Of a DNA stretch of 64,000 nt, positions 33,121 to 43,735 are shown one piece after another. A program made the translations under genes and the position numbers. This DNA comes from Thermosulfurimonas marina. GTDB taxonomy: Bacteria > Desulfobacterota > Thermodesulfobacteria > Thermodesulfobacteriales > Thermodesulfobacteriaceae. Every line of letters starts with the position of its first letter. Position 1 is the stretch's first letter. The notes beneath the pieces were generated by a model that had not been told where the DNA came from, made no database searches, and saw nothing but the letters and a program-made list of their open reading frames with translations. The stretch lies in assembly GCF_012317585.1 (NCBI RefSeq), contig NZ_CP042909.1:434001-498000 (forward strand), written 5' to 3'.

Positions 33121-33753
33121 TTAACGGGAGTAGAACTCCACGATGAGGCTCTCCTGGATAGGCATGGTAATATCCTCCCGCGTGGGCAGGGCCTTGACCG
33201 TCCCGCGGAAGTTTTCCGCATCCAGTTCCAGCCACTGCGGAACTCCCCGCCGCACCACGGCCTCAAGGTTTTCCTGAATCTGAGGATTGTTCCGGTACTT
33301 CTCCTTAAGTTCAATGACCTCCCCCGGATCCACGAGATAGGAGGGAATGTCCACCGTGCGCCCGTTGACCTTGAACCATCCGTGGGCCACCATCTGCCGG
33401 GCCTGCGAACGGGAGGCCGCAAAACCTAACCGATAGACCACATTGTCCAGACGACGCTCGAGGAGCTGGAGGAGGTTGTGTCCGGCCTGTCCCTTCATGC
33501 GGGTGGCCCTTTCAAAATAGCGCCGGAACTGCTTCTCGGAGACCCCATAGATCCGTTTGACCTTCTGCTTCTCGCGCAGACGGATACCGTAGTCCGAAAG
33601 CTTCACCCGAAGCTGGGCCTGACCGTGCTGGCCCGGAGGATAGCTCCGACGCTCAAAGGCACACTTGTCCGTATAACAGCGCTCCCCCTTGAGGAAGAGC
33701 TTCATCCCTTCCCGGCGACACAAACGACATCTGGGTCCGGTATATCTGGCCAA
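33121..33753 (-). CDS. rpsD: Ribosomal protein S4
   Basis: A 210-residue zinc-type S4: the N-terminus has [18 protein letters not shown]...C, the four-cysteine form, followed by the S4 RNA-binding domain ([26 protein letters not shown]). It nucleates 30S assembly and in other bacteria represses the alpha operon. Confidence 0.97.
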   Translation of the reverse strand: MARYTGPRCRLCRREGMKLFLKGERCYTDKCAFERRSYPPGQHGQAQLRVKLSDYGIRLREKQKVKRIYGVSEKQFRRYFERATRMKGQAGHNLLQLLERRLDNVVYRLGFAASRSQARQMVAHGWFKVNGRTVDIPSYLVDPGEVIELKEKYRNNPQIQENLEAVVRRGVPQWLELDAENFRGTVKALPTREDITMPIQESLIVEFYSR

Positions 33754-33776
33754 GGCTTATCCCTCCCGAAAGGTTT

Positions 33777-34163
33777 TTATACCCGGCGCCGCTTGGGTGG
33801 GCGGCAACCGTCGTGGGGAATGGGGGTCACATCCCGAATAAAGGTGATCTTGAGGCCCGAGGCCTGAAGGGCCCGCAGGGCGGCCTCCCGCCCCGGACCA
33901 GGTCCCTTGATATAGACCCAGACCTTCTTCATCCCCTGGTCCATGGCCTTCTTGGCCGCGTCCTGAGCCGCAAGCTGGGCGGCATAGGGAGTGCCCTTAC
34001 GGGTACCCTTAAAACCCACCGTCCCCCCGCTGGCCCAGGCAATGGTATTGCCCTGCCGATCGGTAATGGTCACGATGGTGTTATTAAAAGTAGCGTGAAT
34101 GTGGGCAATGCCCTCAGGAACGTTCTTTTTAACCTTTTTCTTTCTACGAGCCTTGCGCGCCAT
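33777..34163 (-). CDS. rpsK: Ribosomal protein S11
   Basis: 128 residues; contains [20 protein letters not shown] and the C-terminal [17 protein letters not shown] typical of S11, a platform protein of the 30S subunit. It lies between rpsM and rpsD with short spacing. Confidence 0.97.
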   Translation of the reverse strand: MARKARRKKKVKKNVPEGIAHIHATFNNTIVTITDRQGNTIAWASGGTVGFKGTRKGTPYAAQLAAQDAAKKAMDQGMKKVWVYIKGPGPGREAALRALQASGLKITFIRDVTPIPHDGCRPPKRRRV

Positions 34164-34176
34164 CTTGCCTCACCCC

Positions 34177-34551
34177 TTACTTTTTCTTGCGCCCCCGCAA
34201 CGAGGACGGACGAGGACCCTTACGGGTGCGGGCATTGGAACGGGTGCGCTGCCCCCGTACGGGAAGCCCCATCTTGTGGCGCAGCCCCCGGTAACATCCG
34301 ATATCCATGAGCCGCCGAATGTTCTGGGCCACCTCGCGCCGCAGATCACCCTCTACCTTGTACTCCTTCTCGATGATCTGTCGGATGCGGGTAAGCTCCT
34401 CCTCCGTAAGATCCCGCGTCTTCTTGAACCAGTCCACCCCGGCCTTGACCAGGATCTTTTGGGCCGAGGTCCGCCCGATCCCGTAAATATAAGTCAGGGC
34501 GATCTCGATGGGTTTGTGATCCGGAATCTCTACACCGGCTACGCGCGCCAC
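34177..34551 (-). CDS. rpsM: Ribosomal protein S13
   Basis: 124 residues; starts [20 protein letters not shown] and ends [13 protein letters not shown], with the [20 protein letters not shown] block that contacts 16S rRNA and the P-site tRNA in the 30S head. Confidence 0.97.
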   Translation of the reverse strand: MARVAGVEIPDHKPIEIALTYIYGIGRTSAQKILVKAGVDWFKKTRDLTEEELTRIRQIIEKEYKVEGDLRREVAQNIRRLMDIGCYRGLRHKMGLPVRGQRTRSNARTRKGPRPSSLRGRKKK

Positions 34552-34562
34552 CTTCTCACCTC

Positions 34563-34676
34563 CTAACCCTGACGCTGTTTGTGGCGGGGATTTTCACAGA
34601 TCACCCGCACTACACCCTTGCGCCGAATAATGCGACACTTCCGACAACGACGCTTCACCGAAGCCGAAACCTTCAT
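34563..34676 (-). CDS. rpmJ: Ribosomal protein L36
   Basis: A 37-residue protein ([20 protein letters not shown]...) with the zinc ligands CRKC and C....H near the end ([13 protein letters not shown]). Its ATG overlaps the infA stop by 4 bases. The zinc-ligand form is intact. Confidence 0.97.
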   Translation of the reverse strand: MKVSASVKRRCRKCRIIRRKGVVRVICENPRHKQRQG

Positions 34677-34915
34677 GACCGGCCTCCTCGATCTTTTTTA
34701 GATCCCCGATAGACAATTCTGCCCCGGGTGAGATCGTAAGGCGAAAGCTCCACCACCACCTTATCCCCGGGAAGAATGCGGATATAGTGCATGCGCATCT
34801 TACCCGAAACATGGGCCAACACCTTGTGCCCGGTCTCCAGTTCCACCCGAAACATGGCGTTGGGCAGGGCCTCTACCACCGTGCCCTCGACCTCGATATG
34901 ATCCTCCTTGGGCAT
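34673..34915 (-). CDS. infA: Translation initiation factor IF-1
   Basis: 80 residues with the S1/OB-fold sequence [20 protein letters not shown] and [24 protein letters not shown]. It binds the A site during initiation. It sits between map and rpmJ, the usual place. Confidence 0.97.
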   Translation of the reverse strand: MPKEDHIEVEGTVVEALPNAMFRVELETGHKVLAHVSGKMRMHYIRILPGDKVVVELSPYDLTRGRIVYRGSKKDRGGRS

Positions 34916-34927
34916 AAGACCTCCTCG

Positions 34928-35716
34928 CTACAGCCTCGAAAGAATCTCTGGCCCCCGCGCCGTAATGGCTACCGAGTGTTCAAAGTGGGCCGCCAGTCCT
35001 CCATCTTCCGCTACCGCCGTCCAGCCGTCCTCTAGGACCTTCACCCGGGGACTCCCGGAAACCACCATGGGCTCTATGGCCAACACCATCCCTGCCTGAA
35101 GGCGCGGCCCCTTGCCCGGACGCCCGAAATTGGGCACCTCCGGGGGCTCGTGTAAACTCCGCCCCACCCCGTGCCCCACAAAGTCCCGCACCACAGAAAA
35201 GCCGTGGGCCTCTACGTGTTGCTGAATGGCCGCGGAGATGTCCCCCACCCGGTTTCCCACCCGGGCCTTTTCAATCCCCCGATAAAGGGCTTCCTCCGTG
35301 ACCTTCATCAGTCTTTCGGCAAGCTCCGAGACCTGCCCCACCCCTACGGTCAACGCCGCATCTCCGATGTAACCTTCGTATTCCACCCCGAAATCAAAAC
35401 TCACCAGGTCCCCTTCCTGGAGGACCTTGTCCTCCCGAGGCATCCCGTGAATGATCTCCTCATTCACCGAGATACAGAGGGCGTAGGGGTACCCCCTATA
35501 GCCCTTGAAGGCCGGCCGGCCCCCGCGTCGCCGGCAGAGGCTTTCGGCCAGCACCTCCAGGTCCCAGGTGGAGACCCCGGGCTTAGCCTCCTCGGCCAAA
35601 CGCAAAAGTACCTCCATAACAATAGCATTGGCCCGCCTGAGAAGCTCTATCTCCCAGGGGGCCTTGATTTTTATTTTCGGCGAAGTCGAACGGCCTACTC
35701 TACGCACTAAAATCAA
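34928..35716 (-). CDS. map: Type I methionine aminopeptidase
   Basis: 262 residues from TTG 35716, three bases after the adk stop. Metal ligands are visible in SFDFGVEYEGYIGDAALTV, VGHGVGRSLHEPPEV and LAIEPMVV, with a final Glu in HFEHSVAIT. It removes the initiator methionine. The first 17 residues (VGRSTSPKIKIK) are an unusual basic lead; a later start cannot be excluded. Confidence 0.95.
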   Translation of the reverse strand: MILVRRVGRSTSPKIKIKAPWEIELLRRANAIVMEVLLRLAEEAKPGVSTWDLEVLAESLCRRRGGRPAFKGYRGYPYALCISVNEEIIHGMPREDKVLQEGDLVSFDFGVEYEGYIGDAALTVGVGQVSELAERLMKVTEEALYRGIEKARVGNRVGDISAAIQQHVEAHGFSVVRDFVGHGVGRSLHEPPEVPNFGRPGKGPRLQAGMVLAIEPMVVSGSPRVKVLEDGWTAVAEDGGLAAHFEHSVAITARGPEILSRL

Positions 35717-36358
35717 CTACCCCAGGATCTTTACGATCCGCTCAAAAATCTCGTCTATGCTCCCCAGGCCGTCCACCCGATGAAGGACGCCCTTCTTCTC
35801 ATAGTAGTCCAGCAGGGGAGCTGTAGACTCATGATATACCTTGAGGCGGTTGCGTACCGTCTCCTCGTTGTCGTCCGGGCGCTGATAAAGCTCGCCTCCA
35901 CAGGCGTCGCACTTGCCCTCCACCTTGGGGGGCTTGAAAATCACATGATACATCATGCCGCAGTTTTTGCAAGTGCGCCGTCCGGTAAGCCGCTTGACCA
36001 ACTCCTCGTCCGGGACCTCGATGGCGATGGCATAATCGATCTTCTTTCCCCAACGGGCAAGCATCTCGTCTAGGGCCTCGGCCTGGGGCACCGTCCGCGG
36101 AAAACCGTCGAGAATAAAACCCTTCTCACAATCGGGCTGCTTGAGGCGCTCCTCCACCATGGAGAGCACAATCTCGTCTGGCACCAGTTGCCCCTTTTCC
36201 ATATACTCTTTGGCCTTCTTGCCCAGCTCCGTGCCCTTGGAAAGGTGCTCCCGAAACATGTCCCCCGTAGAAATCTGGGGAATGCCGTACCTTTCGGTAA
36301 TGCGCTTGGCCTGCGTCCCCTTGCCTGCCCCTGGCGGTCCTAAAAAGACGATGTTCAT
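35717..36358 (-). CDS. adk: Adenylate kinase
   Basis: 213 residues; P-loop GPPGAGKGTQA, GYGIPQISTGDM region, FPRTVPQAEAL, and a lid domain with zinc ligands CKNCG and CDACG. The Cys4 lid is common in thermophiles and Gram-positives. It makes ADP from ATP and AMP. Confidence 0.97.
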   Translation of the reverse strand: MNIVFLGPPGAGKGTQAKRITERYGIPQISTGDMFREHLSKGTELGKKAKEYMEKGQLVPDEIVLSMVEERLKQPDCEKGFILDGFPRTVPQAEALDEMLARWGKKIDYAIAIEVPDEELVKRLTGRRTCKNCGMMYHVIFKPPKVEGKCDACGGELYQRPDDNEETVRNRLKVYHESTAPLLDYYEKKGVLHRVDGLGSIDEIFERIVKILG

Positions 36359-36379
36359 GACACCCCCTCCTTTTGGAAA

Positions 36380-37693
36380 TTAACGCCGACGCCTAAGACG
36401 CCCCTCCCGCACCAGACTGTCGTAACGCCTGGTAAGGAGATGGGCCTCCAGTTGGGCCATGGTGTCCATGGCCACCCCAACTACGATCAAAAGGGCTGTA
36501 CCCCCGAAATAAAAGGGCACGTTGAATTTTACAATGAGCAGCGTGGGCAGCACACAAATGGCCGCCACATAAAGGGCTCCGATCAGGGTCACTCGGTTGA
36601 GGACCCGGTCCAGAAACTCCTCCGTGGCCCGGCCCGGCCGAATCCCCGGGATAAAACCCCCCCATTTTTTGAGGTTCTCCGCCACATCCTTGGGATCGAA
36701 GATAATGGCCGTATAGAAGTAGCAGAAAAAAATGATCAAAATCACATAAAGGATCTCGTAAAGCCAGTGCCCCGGACGCAGATAGGTGGAAAGGGTCTGG
36801 AAGAAGGCCAAGGGCACAAAGGTGGAAATGGTGGCCGGGAACATGAGGACCGAAGAGGCGAAGATGGGTGGAATCACCCCGGCGGTGTTCACCTTGATGG
36901 GCAGATAGGTGCTCTGGCCGCCCACCATCTGGCGGCCCACCATACGCCGGGCGTAATGCACCGGGATGCGCCGCTGGGCCATCTCCATGAAACAGGTAAA
37001 GGCGAAGACCGCCACCACCAGAACCAGAATAAAAAGAAGCACCGCCCCGGAAAGCTCCCCGGTCTTTACAAAGCGGAAGGTGTTGATGAGGGCCGAGGGG
37101 AGTCGGGCCACGATTCCCGCAAAGATGAGAATAGAAATCCCGTTTCCGATCCCGTGCTCCGTAATTTGCTCTCCCAGCCATACCAGAAACATGGACCCGG
37201 TGGTCAGGGTGAGCATGGTAAGGAAGCGAAAGCCCCACCCCGGAAACATGACCACGGGATCGCCGTTGGGCGCGGTCATCCTCTCCAGGCCCACCGCAAT
37301 CCCGAAACCCTGGATAAGGCAGATGGCCACCGTGAGATAACGGGTGTAGTAAGCCATCTTGCGCCGCCCTTCCGGGCCCTCCTTCCGTAACTCCTTGAGC
37401 GAGGGATAGACCACGGTAAGGAGCTCCAGGATAATGGAGGCACTAATGTAGGGCATCACCCCCAGGGCACAGACCGAAAGGCGCCGCAGGGCCCCTCCGG
37501 AGAACATGTCAATAAAACCGAAAATGGTCCCCCCGGCCCGGTTGAAAAGGGCCACCAGGGCCTCGGCATTGATCCCCGGGGTGGGAATGTGGACCGCGAT
37601 CCGGTAGATGGCCAGCGCCGCTAGCAAAAAGAAAATCCGGCGCCTAAGCTCCGGAATATTGGCCAGGCTCTCTACCCCTGAGGCGCGCAGCAT
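36380..37693 (-). CDS. secY: Preprotein translocase subunit SecY
   Basis: 437 residues with ten transmembrane segments. Typical blocks are IPTPGINAEALVALFNRAGG, GVMPYISASIILELL, LPIKVNTAGVIPPIFASSVL and a basic C-terminus (GRLRRRR). It forms the protein-conducting channel with SecE and SecG. It follows rplO by 3 bases. Confidence 0.97.
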   Translation of the reverse strand: MLRASGVESLANIPELRRRIFFLLAALAIYRIAVHIPTPGINAEALVALFNRAGGTIFGFIDMFSGGALRRLSVCALGVMPYISASIILELLTVVYPSLKELRKEGPEGRRKMAYYTRYLTVAICLIQGFGIAVGLERMTAPNGDPVVMFPGWGFRFLTMLTLTTGSMFLVWLGEQITEHGIGNGISILIFAGIVARLPSALINTFRFVKTGELSGAVLLFILVLVVAVFAFTCFMEMAQRRIPVHYARRMVGRQMVGGQSTYLPIKVNTAGVIPPIFASSVLMFPATISTFVPLAFFQTLSTYLRPGHWLYEILYVILIIFFCYFYTAIIFDPKDVAENLKKWGGFIPGIRPGRATEEFLDRVLNRVTLIGALYVAAICVLPTLLIVKFNVPFYFGGTALLIVVGVAMDTMAQLEAHLLTRRYDSLVREGRLRRRR

Positions 37694-37696
37694 CCC

Positions 37697-38161
37697 TTAG
37701 GCCTCGACGATCTCCACCGAGCCCCCGGCCCGTTCGATCTTCTCCCGAGCACTTTTCGAGGCGGCGTGCACCCGCACGGTCACCGCAAAGTCGATCTCCC
37801 CGTCACCGAGAAGTTTCACCCGCACCGCACGGCCCTTGACCAGACCGGCCTGGCGCAGGGCCTCCACATCTATGACCGCCCCCGCGGAAAACCGCCGGGC
37901 GAGATCCCGCACATTGACCACCGCGTACTCTACACGGAAGGGGTTCTTAAATCCCCGCTTGGGAAGCCGCCGAATGAGGGGCATCTGCCCGCCCTCGAAC
38001 CAGGGCGGCACCCCGCCTCCGCTGCGGGACCGCTGCCCCTTCTGTCCCCGACAGGAGGTCTTACCGTGGCCGGAGCCCGGCCCTCGACCTACACGCTTTT
38101 CCCTGTGCTTGGAGCCCGCAAAAGGCTTGAGATTGGAAAGGGTAATCAGCCCCTCACTCAT
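37697..38161 (-). CDS. rplO: Ribosomal protein L15
   Basis: 154 residues; contains [20 protein letters not shown] and [15 protein letters not shown], the extended N-terminal arm of L15. It overlaps rpmD by 8 bases. Confidence 0.97.
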   Translation of the reverse strand: MSEGLITLSNLKPFAGSKHREKRVGRGPGSGHGKTSCRGQKGQRSRSGGGVPPWFEGGQMPLIRRLPKRGFKNPFRVEYAVVNVRDLARRFSAGAVIDVEALRQAGLVKGRAVRVKLLGDGEIDFAVTVRVHAASKSAREKIERAGGSVEIVEA

Positions 38162-38342
38162 CGATTTCCTCCACCCTTACCAGGTGTTTGACCTTCTCCA
38201 CCATCCCTCGGATGCAAGGATTGTCCGGGCGCACCACTGTGTGCCCGATCTTGCGCAGGCCCAGTCCCGCGATGGTAGCCCGCTGCTTCTTGGACCAGCC
38301 GTATTTGCTTCTTACCAGAGTGATCTTAAGCTTTCTGCCCAT
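38154..38342 (-). CDS. rpmD: Ribosomal protein L30
   Basis: 62 residues ([20 protein letters not shown]...) with [20 protein letters not shown]. It overlaps both rpsE (17 bases) and rplO. Confidence 0.96.
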   Translation of the reverse strand: MGRKLKITLVRSKYGWSKKQRATIAGLGLRKIGHTVVRPDNPCIRGMVEKVKHLVRVEEIDE

Positions 38343-38847
38343 GGCCCATCCTCTCCATCAGTTCTTCCAGACTAAATCCCCGCTTTTTAGCCACATATTC
38401 CGGGCTCTGGAGGCTCTCCAGGGCCTTGAAGGTGGCCTTGACTACGTTGTGGGGATTGGTGCTTCCGATACACTTGGTCACCACGTCCCGGATGCCCGCG
38501 GCATCCATAATGGCCCGGATGGTGGAGCCGGCGATCACTCCGGTTCCCGGACGACCCGGCTTAAGGAGCACCTTGGCCGCCCCGAAATCCACCGTGATCT
38601 CGTGGGGGATGGTCCCGTTGATCACCGGAACCTGGATCATGTTGCGGCGGGCCTTGTCCAGGGCCTTGCGGATGGCCTCCGGCACCTCCGGGGCCTTGCC
38701 CAGGCCGTAGCCCACCCGGCCCTGGCCGTCGCCCACCACCACAATGGCCGAGAACCGGAAACGCCGCCCCCCCTTGTGGACCTTGGCCACCCGATTGATG
38801 AAAATAATCTTTTCGATAAGTTCCTCGCCTGGCTTCGCCGTGGCCAC
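38326..38847 (-). CDS. rpsE: Ribosomal protein S5
   Basis: 173 residues; the double-stranded RNA-binding part is [20 protein letters not shown] and the C-terminal domain has [19 protein letters not shown]. It acts in decoding accuracy at the 30S neck. Confidence 0.97.
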   Translation of the reverse strand: MATAKPGEELIEKIIFINRVAKVHKGGRRFRFSAIVVVGDGQGRVGYGLGKAPEVPEAIRKALDKARRNMIQVPVINGTIPHEITVDFGAAKVLLKPGRPGTGVIAGSTIRAIMDAAGIRDVVTKCIGSTNPHNVVKATFKALESLQSPEYVAKKRGFSLEELMERMGHGQKA

Positions 38848-38862
38848 CTATGCGCCTCCTAA

Positions 38863-39249
38863 TTAAAATTCTAGGCCCGCGGCCCGGGCCCCTTCGGCCA
38901 GGGCCTTCACCCGACCGTGATATTTGAAACCGCCGCGGTCAAAAACCACCTTCTTGATCCCGGCCTCCACCGCCCGCTTACCCAGAAGCTCTCCTACCGC
39001 CCGCGCCACCGCCGTCTTGCCCCCTTCCTTTTTGAGCTCCTCCCAGCGCGCCCGAATCTCCGGAGAAAGGGAAGAGGCCGCCACCAGGGTATGTCCCCGA
39101 GTATCGTCAATAATCTGGGCGTAGATGTGCTTCACACTCCGGTAAACGGAAAGCCGCGGACGCTCCGGGGTGCCGAAGACCTTTTTGCGCACCCGCCTCT
39201 TGCGCCGCAGGCGCCTTTCCAACTTCTTGAGCCTTTCCCTCCGCAACAT
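38863..39249 (-). CDS. rplR: Ribosomal protein L18
   Basis: 128 residues with a basic N-terminus ([17 protein letters not shown]), [20 protein letters not shown] and the C-terminal [20 protein letters not shown]. It binds 5S rRNA. Confidence 0.97.
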   Translation of the reverse strand: MLRRERLKKLERRLRRKRRVRKKVFGTPERPRLSVYRSVKHIYAQIIDDTRGHTLVAASSLSPEIRARWEELKKEGGKTAVARAVGELLGKRAVEAGIKKVVFDRGGFKYHGRVKALAEGARAAGLEF

Positions 39250-39292
39250 GTCCTTTCCTCCTTCGGGGAGGTCCTATTCCCCCCGACGCGTT

Positions 39293-39877
39293 TTATTTCT
39301 TGCCGGCCTTTCCGGCCTTGCCCGCCTTGCGAATGATCTGCTCACCCGTATAGCGAATACCCTTGCCCTTGTAAGGCTCGGGCGGACGCAAACGGCGAAT
39401 GCGGGCCGCGGTCTCCCCCAGGAGCTCCTTGTCGATCCCTTCCAGGATTACCCGGGCCTGAACGTCTCCAGAGCCCTTTTCCACCTTGGCCTTTATGCCC
39501 TCGGGGAGTCTAAAAAGAATGGGATGAGAGTAGCCCAGGTGAAACTCGATGGCCTCCCCTTTAAGCTCCGCCCGATAACCCAGCCCCACAATGTCCAGCG
39601 ACCGGGTAAATCCCTGGCTCACCCCCAGGACCATGTTGTTGATCAGGGACCGCGCCAGCCCCTGAAAGGCCTTGGCCTTGCGCTGGAGCTTCTTGCGCAC
39701 CTCCTGGGGCTTGACCCTCACGGCCTCGCCCTCAATAACTACGTCCACCATGGGCGGAAGGGGCTTTTCCAGGCGCCCCTTGGGACCCTCCACCACGATC
39801 CGTCCATCCTTTATCTCCACCTTTACCCCCTTGGGCAGGGGCACCGGTCTTCTGCCGATGCGGGACTCCGTTGCCAT
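39293..39877 (-). CDS. rplF: Ribosomal protein L6
   Basis: 194 residues with both L6 repeats: KDGRIVVEGPKGRLEKPLPP and the C-terminal RRLRPPEPYKGKGIRYTGEQ. A short Lys/Ala/Gly tail (AGKAGKAGKK) extends past the usual end. Confidence 0.97.
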   Translation of the reverse strand: MATESRIGRRPVPLPKGVKVEIKDGRIVVEGPKGRLEKPLPPMVDVVIEGEAVRVKPQEVRKKLQRKAKAFQGLARSLINNMVLGVSQGFTRSLDIVGLGYRAELKGEAIEFHLGYSHPILFRLPEGIKAKVEKGSGDVQARVILEGIDKELLGETAARIRRLRPPEPYKGKGIRYTGEQIIRKAGKAGKAGKK

Positions 39878-39890
39878 GGCCTCTCACCCC

Positions 39891-40286
39891 TTACCAGACT
39901 TCACAGAGGATCTCTCCGCCCACGCCCCGACGCCGGGCCTCGTGGTCGGTCATGATCCCCTGTGAAGTAGAAATGATAGCAATCCCGAGCCCACCCAGGA
40001 CCCGGGGAAGCTTCTTCGCTCCGGCATAGACCCTCCGGCCGGGCTTGCTTACCCGCTTGAGCCCGGAAATCACCGGCCGGCGGCCCTCGTCATACTTTAA
40101 GGTGATGACGATCTTGCCCTGGGGCCCTTCGGCCACCCACTCATAGTCCTCGATATAGCCCTCTTCCTTGAGGATGCGCGCAATCTCCCGCTTCATACGG
40201 GAGGCCGGAATCTCCACCGTCTTGTGTCTGGCCATGAGCGCGTTGCGAATACGGGCCAGCATATCCGCAATGGGATCGGTCATCAT
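39891..40286 (-). CDS. rpsH: Ribosomal protein S8
   Basis: 131 residues from ATG 40286 (or the adjacent ATG 40283) after GAGGCGAGAGGAG; a longer open frame overlaps rpsN and is not used. It has [20 protein letters not shown] and the C-terminal [17 protein letters not shown]8 binds 16S rRNA and represses the spc operon in E. coli. Confidence 0.96.
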   Translation of the reverse strand: MMTDPIADMLARIRNALMARHKTVEIPASRMKREIARILKEEGYIEDYEWVAEGPQGKIVITLKYDEGRRPVISGLKRVSKPGRRVYAGAKKLPRVLGGLGIAIISTSQGIMTDHEARRRGVGGEILCEVW

Positions 40287-40299
40287 CTCCTCTCGCCTC

Positions 40300-40476
40300 C
40301 TACCAGCTGGCTTTCCTGACCCCGGGGATCTTTCCCTCCGAGGCCAGCTTCCGGAAACACATCCGGCAGAGTCCGAAACGCCGGATATAGCCCCGCGGCC
40401 TTCCACAGACGGAACAACGGTTCCGATGGCGCACCCTGAACTTGGGCTTTTTGAAAAGTTGCGCTTTCCGCGGCAT
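40300..40476 (-). CDS. rpsN: Ribosomal protein S14, zinc-binding type Z
   Basis: 58 residues. Zinc ligands are CSVC and CRMC in [18 protein letters not shown] and [10 protein letters not shown]; it ends IPGVRKASW as in short S14 proteins. It lies 2 bases after rplE. Confidence 0.97.
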   Translation of the reverse strand: MPRKAQLFKKPKFRVRHRNRCSVCGRPRGYIRRFGLCRMCFRKLASEGKIPGVRKASW

Positions 40477-40478
40477 CC

Positions 40479-41018
40479 CTACCTCCTAAAAGGCACTCCC
40501 AAGAGTTTCAAAAGCTCGTAGGCCTCTTCGTCGGTCTCCGCCGAGGTCACAATGGTAATATTCATCCCCTTGACCCGTCCCACCTCGTTGGGATCGAGCT
40601 CGGGAAAGATGGTGTGATCCTCAAGTCCTATGGTGTAATTACCCCGGCCGTCAAAACCCCGAGGGGGAAGACCCCGGAAGTCCCGTACTCGGGGGAGAGC
40701 CACATGAATCAGTCGGGCCAGAAAATCGTACATGCGGTCCTTGCGCAGGGTAACCATCACCCCGATGGGCATCCCGGCCCGCAATTTAAAGGCCGCAATG
40801 GATTTGCGGGCCCGGCAGACCTTGGGCTTCTGTCCGGTGATGATGGCCAGCTCCTTCAAAGCCTCGTCAATCAACTTAGGCTCCTGGGTGGCCGCCCCCA
40901 GACCCATGTTCACACAGATCTTCTCCAGGCGCGGCACTTCAAAGGGATTCCGATAACCGAATTTCTCTTTGAGTTTGGGCACCACCGTCTCCTGATAGTA
41001 TTCCTTGAGCCAGGCCAT
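40479..41018 (-). CDS. rplE: Ribosomal protein L5
   Basis: 179 residues; contains [39 protein letters not shown] and the C-terminal [18 protein letters not shown]. It binds 5S rRNA in the central protuberance. Confidence 0.97.
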   Translation of the reverse strand: MAWLKEYYQETVVPKLKEKFGYRNPFEVPRLEKICVNMGLGAATQEPKLIDEALKELAIITGQKPKVCRARKSIAAFKLRAGMPIGVMVTLRKDRMYDFLARLIHVALPRVRDFRGLPPRGFDGRGNYTIGLEDHTIFPELDPNEVGRVKGMNITIVTSAETDEEAYELLKLLGVPFRR

Positions 41019-41022
41019 AGCC

Positions 41023-41391
41023 CTACTCCTCAGCCTCTATGATCTCACCGCACTTTTTGCAAACGCGGACCTTGGTCCCATCTTCCAAAAACTTGCGTCC
41101 GATACGCACACCCCGGTTACACTTGGGACAGAAGAGCATGAGATTGGACACGTGGATGGGGGCGGGCTTTTCCACAATACCCCCTTCGCTATAAGGGGTG
41201 GGACGCAGGTGCCTCTTGACAATATTCACCCCCTCCACGATGGCCCGCTGCCGGCGGGGAAAGACCTGCAGGACCTTGCCGATCTTGCCCCGGTCTCTGC
41301 CGGCAATCACCACCACCTTGTCCCCTTTGCGGATATGGCACTTGGCCTCGTGGGGCTTGGGGAGTTTTCTCTTGGCCCTCTTAAAGAACAT
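41023..41391 (-). CDS. rplX: Ribosomal protein L24
   Basis: 122 residues; the KOW motif is [20 protein letters not shown] and the C-terminal part has a zinc ribbon (LFCPKC...VCKKCGE). It starts assembly of the 50S subunit. Confidence 0.97.
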   Translation of the reverse strand: MFFKRAKRKLPKPHEAKCHIRKGDKVVVIAGRDRGKIGKVLQVFPRRQRAIVEGVNIVKRHLRPTPYSEGGIVEKPAPIHVSNLMLFCPKCNRGVRIGRKFLEDGTKVRVCKKCGEIIEAEE

Positions 41392-41403
41392 GGCTCCTCT
41401 CCC

Positions 41404-41772
41404 TTAAAGGACTTCCGGCGCCAGTGAAATGATCTTCATGAAATTCCTGGCCCGTAGCTCCCGGCCCACCGGGCCGAAGATTCGCGTCCCAATGGGCTCT
41501 CCGTACTGGTTGATGAGCACCGCCGCATTCTCTTCAAAACGGATGGTGGTGCCGTCCGGGCGGGGCTGCTCCTTCCGGGTACGCACCACCACCGCCCGCA
41601 CCACGTCTCCTTCCTTGACCTTGGAGTTGGGAAGGGCCTCCTTCACCGAGGCCACGATCACGTCCCCGATCCGGGCATAGCGCCTTCCCGAACCTCCCAG
41701 CACCCGGATGCACATGATCCGCTTGGCCCCGGAATTGTCAGCCACATTGAGCATGGTCTCCTGCTGAATCAT
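41404..41772 (-). CDS. rplN: Ribosomal protein L14
   Basis: 122 residues ([20 protein letters not shown]) with [20 protein letters not shown], highly typical of L14. Confidence 0.98.
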   Translation of the reverse strand: MIQQETMLNVADNSGAKRIMCIRVLGGSGRRYARIGDVIVASVKEALPNSKVKEGDVVRAVVVRTRKEQPRPDGTTIRFEENAAVLINQYGEPIGTRIFGPVGRELRARNFMKIISLAPEVL

Positions 41773-41774
41773 GG

Positions 41775-42065
41775 CTAGCTAACCTCCCCCGAGGAGGTTT
41801 CCTCGGCCACCACCTCAAGCTTGGGAGCCCTCTCCAGGATCTTTTTCACCCGCCAGCGCTTGTGCCGGGAAAGGGGACGGGTCTCCTCAATCAGGACCCG
41901 GTCCCCGATCTCGCATTCGTTGCGCTCGTCATGGGCCATGAACTTCTTGCGCCGCCGGATGTATTTCTTATAAAGCGGATGCTGCACCAGGCGCTCCACC
42001 ACCACGACCACCGTTTTGTCCATCTTGTTGCTCACCACCGTGCCGATGTATTCCTTTCTCCTGCC
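41775..42065 (-). CDS. rpsQ: Ribosomal protein S17
   Basis: 96 residues from ATG 42065 ([19 protein letters not shown]); an earlier in-frame codon lies in the rpmC overlap. The OB-fold sequence includes [20 protein letters not shown]. It stops 2 bases before rplN. Confidence 0.96.
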   Translation of the reverse strand, partial: GRRKEYIGTVVSNKMDKTVVVVVERLVQHPLYKKYIRRRKKFMAHDERNECEIGDRVLIEETRPLSRHKRWRVKKILERAPKLEVVAEETSSGEVS

Positions 42066-42081
42066 CATGGCTCCCAACCCT

Positions 42082-42279
42082 TTAACCAATATGGAGTTCT
42101 TTCTCCCGGATGACCGTAAGCACCCGCGCGATGTCCCGCTTCACCTGCCGGATGCGCATGGGATTCTCCAGCTGGTGAATGGTCTTCTGAAAGCGGAGGT
42201 TAAAAAGCTCCTCCCGCAACTCCCGCAGCTTCTCCTTGAGCTCCGGGAGGGAGAGCTCGCGCAGTTCACGGGCCTTCAT
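42082..42279 (-). CDS. rpmC: Ribosomal protein L29
   Basis: 65 residues from ATG 42279 ([20 protein letters not shown]), overlapping the rplP stop by 4 bases. It is a two-helix protein ending [15 protein letters not shown] near the exit tunnel. Confidence 0.96.
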   Translation of the reverse strand: MKARELRELSLPELKEKLRELREELFNLRFQKTIHQLENPMRIRQVKRDIARVLTVIREKELHIG

Positions 42280-42695
42280 AGCCGGTCCTCCCGGGAGACG
42301 ATTTTGCACTTAAAGGGCAACTTGTCCGCCGCAAGCCTCAGGGCCTCGCGCGCCACCTCCTCCGGCACCCCCTCGATCTCGTAAATGATCCGTCCCGGTT
42401 TTATCACCGCCACCCAGCCTTCCACCGAACCCTTTCCCTTACCCATACGGGTCTCGGCCGGCTTCTTGGTTATGGGCTTGTCCGGGAAGACCCGGATCCA
42501 GATCTTGGCCCCTTTGCGGGCGCACCGGACGATGGCCACTCGCCCGGCCTCAATCTGCTGGGAAGTAAGCCACCCGCCCTCCAGGGCCTTGAGCCCAAAC
42601 TCCCCGAACTCCACCGCACAACCCCGGGTGGCCTTACCCCGCACCCGGCCCTTCTGCATCTTCCGGTGTTTGACCTTTCGCGGCTGCAAAAGCAT
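42276..42695 (-). CDS. rplP: Ribosomal protein L16
   Basis: 139 residues ([20 protein letters not shown]) with [20 protein letters not shown] and [15 protein letters not shown]-type sequence ([15 protein letters not shown]). It helps position A-site tRNA. Confidence 0.98.
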   Translation of the reverse strand: MLLQPRKVKHRKMQKGRVRGKATRGCAVEFGEFGLKALEGGWLTSQQIEAGRVAIVRCARKGAKIWIRVFPDKPITKKPAETRMGKGKGSVEGWVAVIKPGRIIYEIEGVPEEVAREALRLAADKLPFKCKIVSREDRL

Positions 42696-42710
42696 GGCTC
42701 AAACCCCTTT

Positions 42711-43373
42711 TTAAATAGTTAAGGCCTCGGCCCCGCCCTTTTCCGGCAGGACCTCACCCTTGAAGATCCACACCTTGACCCCGATAACCCCATATTTGGT
42801 CAGGGCCTCGGCAAAGCCATAGTCGATGTCCGCCCGCAGGGTGTGGAGAGGCACCCGCCCCTCCCGGTACCACTCCTTGCGGGCGATCTCCGCTCCTCCC
42901 AGACGGCCTTTACATTGTACCCGAATTCCCTGGGCCCCGAAACGCAGGGCCAGGGCCACGGCGCGTTTCATGGCCCGCCGGAAACTCACCCGACGCTCAA
43001 GCTGTACGGCAATATTTTCCGCCACCAGCTGGGCCTCAAGCTCCGGCCGCCGCACCTCCTGAATGTCGATGGCAATCTCTTTCTGCCCCACGATCCGGGA
43101 AAGTTCCTGTTTCAAGCGCTCGATCTCCGCCCCTTTCTTCCCGATGACGATCCCCGGCCGGGCGGCGTGAATGATGATCCGCACCCGCCCCGGGGCCCTT
43201 TCGATCTCTATGCGGGGGATCCCCGCGTGCTTCAGCCGCTCTTTGATGTGGCGGCGGATCTCATAGTCTTCCTTAACCGCCTCCGCAAACTCTTTACCCT
43301 TGCCAAACCAGCGGGAATCCCAGGTACGGGTGATCCCGATCCTAAGCCCTATGGGATTTACCTTCTGACCCAA
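42711..43373 (-). CDS. rpsC: Ribosomal protein S3
   Basis: 220 residues from TTG 43373 ([20 protein letters not shown] follows the start), with AAAGGAGGGGAGG as binding site. The KH domain is [19 protein letters not shown]. The open frame extends upstream into rplV but homology begins at the TTG. It lines the mRNA entry. Confidence 0.96.
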   Translation of the reverse strand: MGQKVNPIGLRIGITRTWDSRWFGKGKEFAEAVKEDYEIRRHIKERLKHAGIPRIEIERAPGRVRIIIHAARPGIVIGKKGAEIERLKQELSRIVGQKEIAIDIQEVRRPELEAQLVAENIAVQLERRVSFRRAMKRAVALALRFGAQGIRVQCKGRLGGAEIARKEWYREGRVPLHTLRADIDYGFAEALTKYGVIGVKVWIFKGEVLPEKGGAEALTI

Positions 43374-43386
43374 GGCCTCCCCTCCT

Positions 43387-43722
43387 TTAAGACTTTTCCT
43401 CCACCACCACCGTGATGTGGCTGGTACGCTTGAGGATCCGGCTGGCTCTTCCCCAGGCCCGCGGCCAGATCCTCTTCCAACGGGGCCCCTCATCCACATA
43501 GGCCCGCTTCACATAAAGTCGATCCGGATCCATGTTGTAGTTGTGCTCCGCGTTGGCAATGGCGCTCTCGAGCACCTTTTTGATGATGCGCGCCGCCTTT
43601 TTGGGAGTAAATTCCAGGATCTGTAAGGCCTCCTGCACCGGCTTTCCCCGAATGAGATCGATCACCGGCCGCGCCTTGTAGGGCGAAATCCGCACGTATC
43701 TGGCCGTGGCCCTCGCCTCCAT
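43387..43722 (-). CDS. rplV: Ribosomal protein L22
   Basis: 111 residues; contains [20 protein letters not shown] and [20 protein letters not shown], the tunnel-lining loop where macrolide-resistance changes occur in other species. Confidence 0.97.
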   Translation of the reverse strand: MEARATARYVRISPYKARPVIDLIRGKPVQEALQILEFTPKKAARIIKKVLESAIANAEHNYNMDPDRLYVKRAYVDEGPRWKRIWPRAWGRASRILKRTSHITVVVEEKS

Positions 43723-43735
43723 AGCTCAAACCCCT

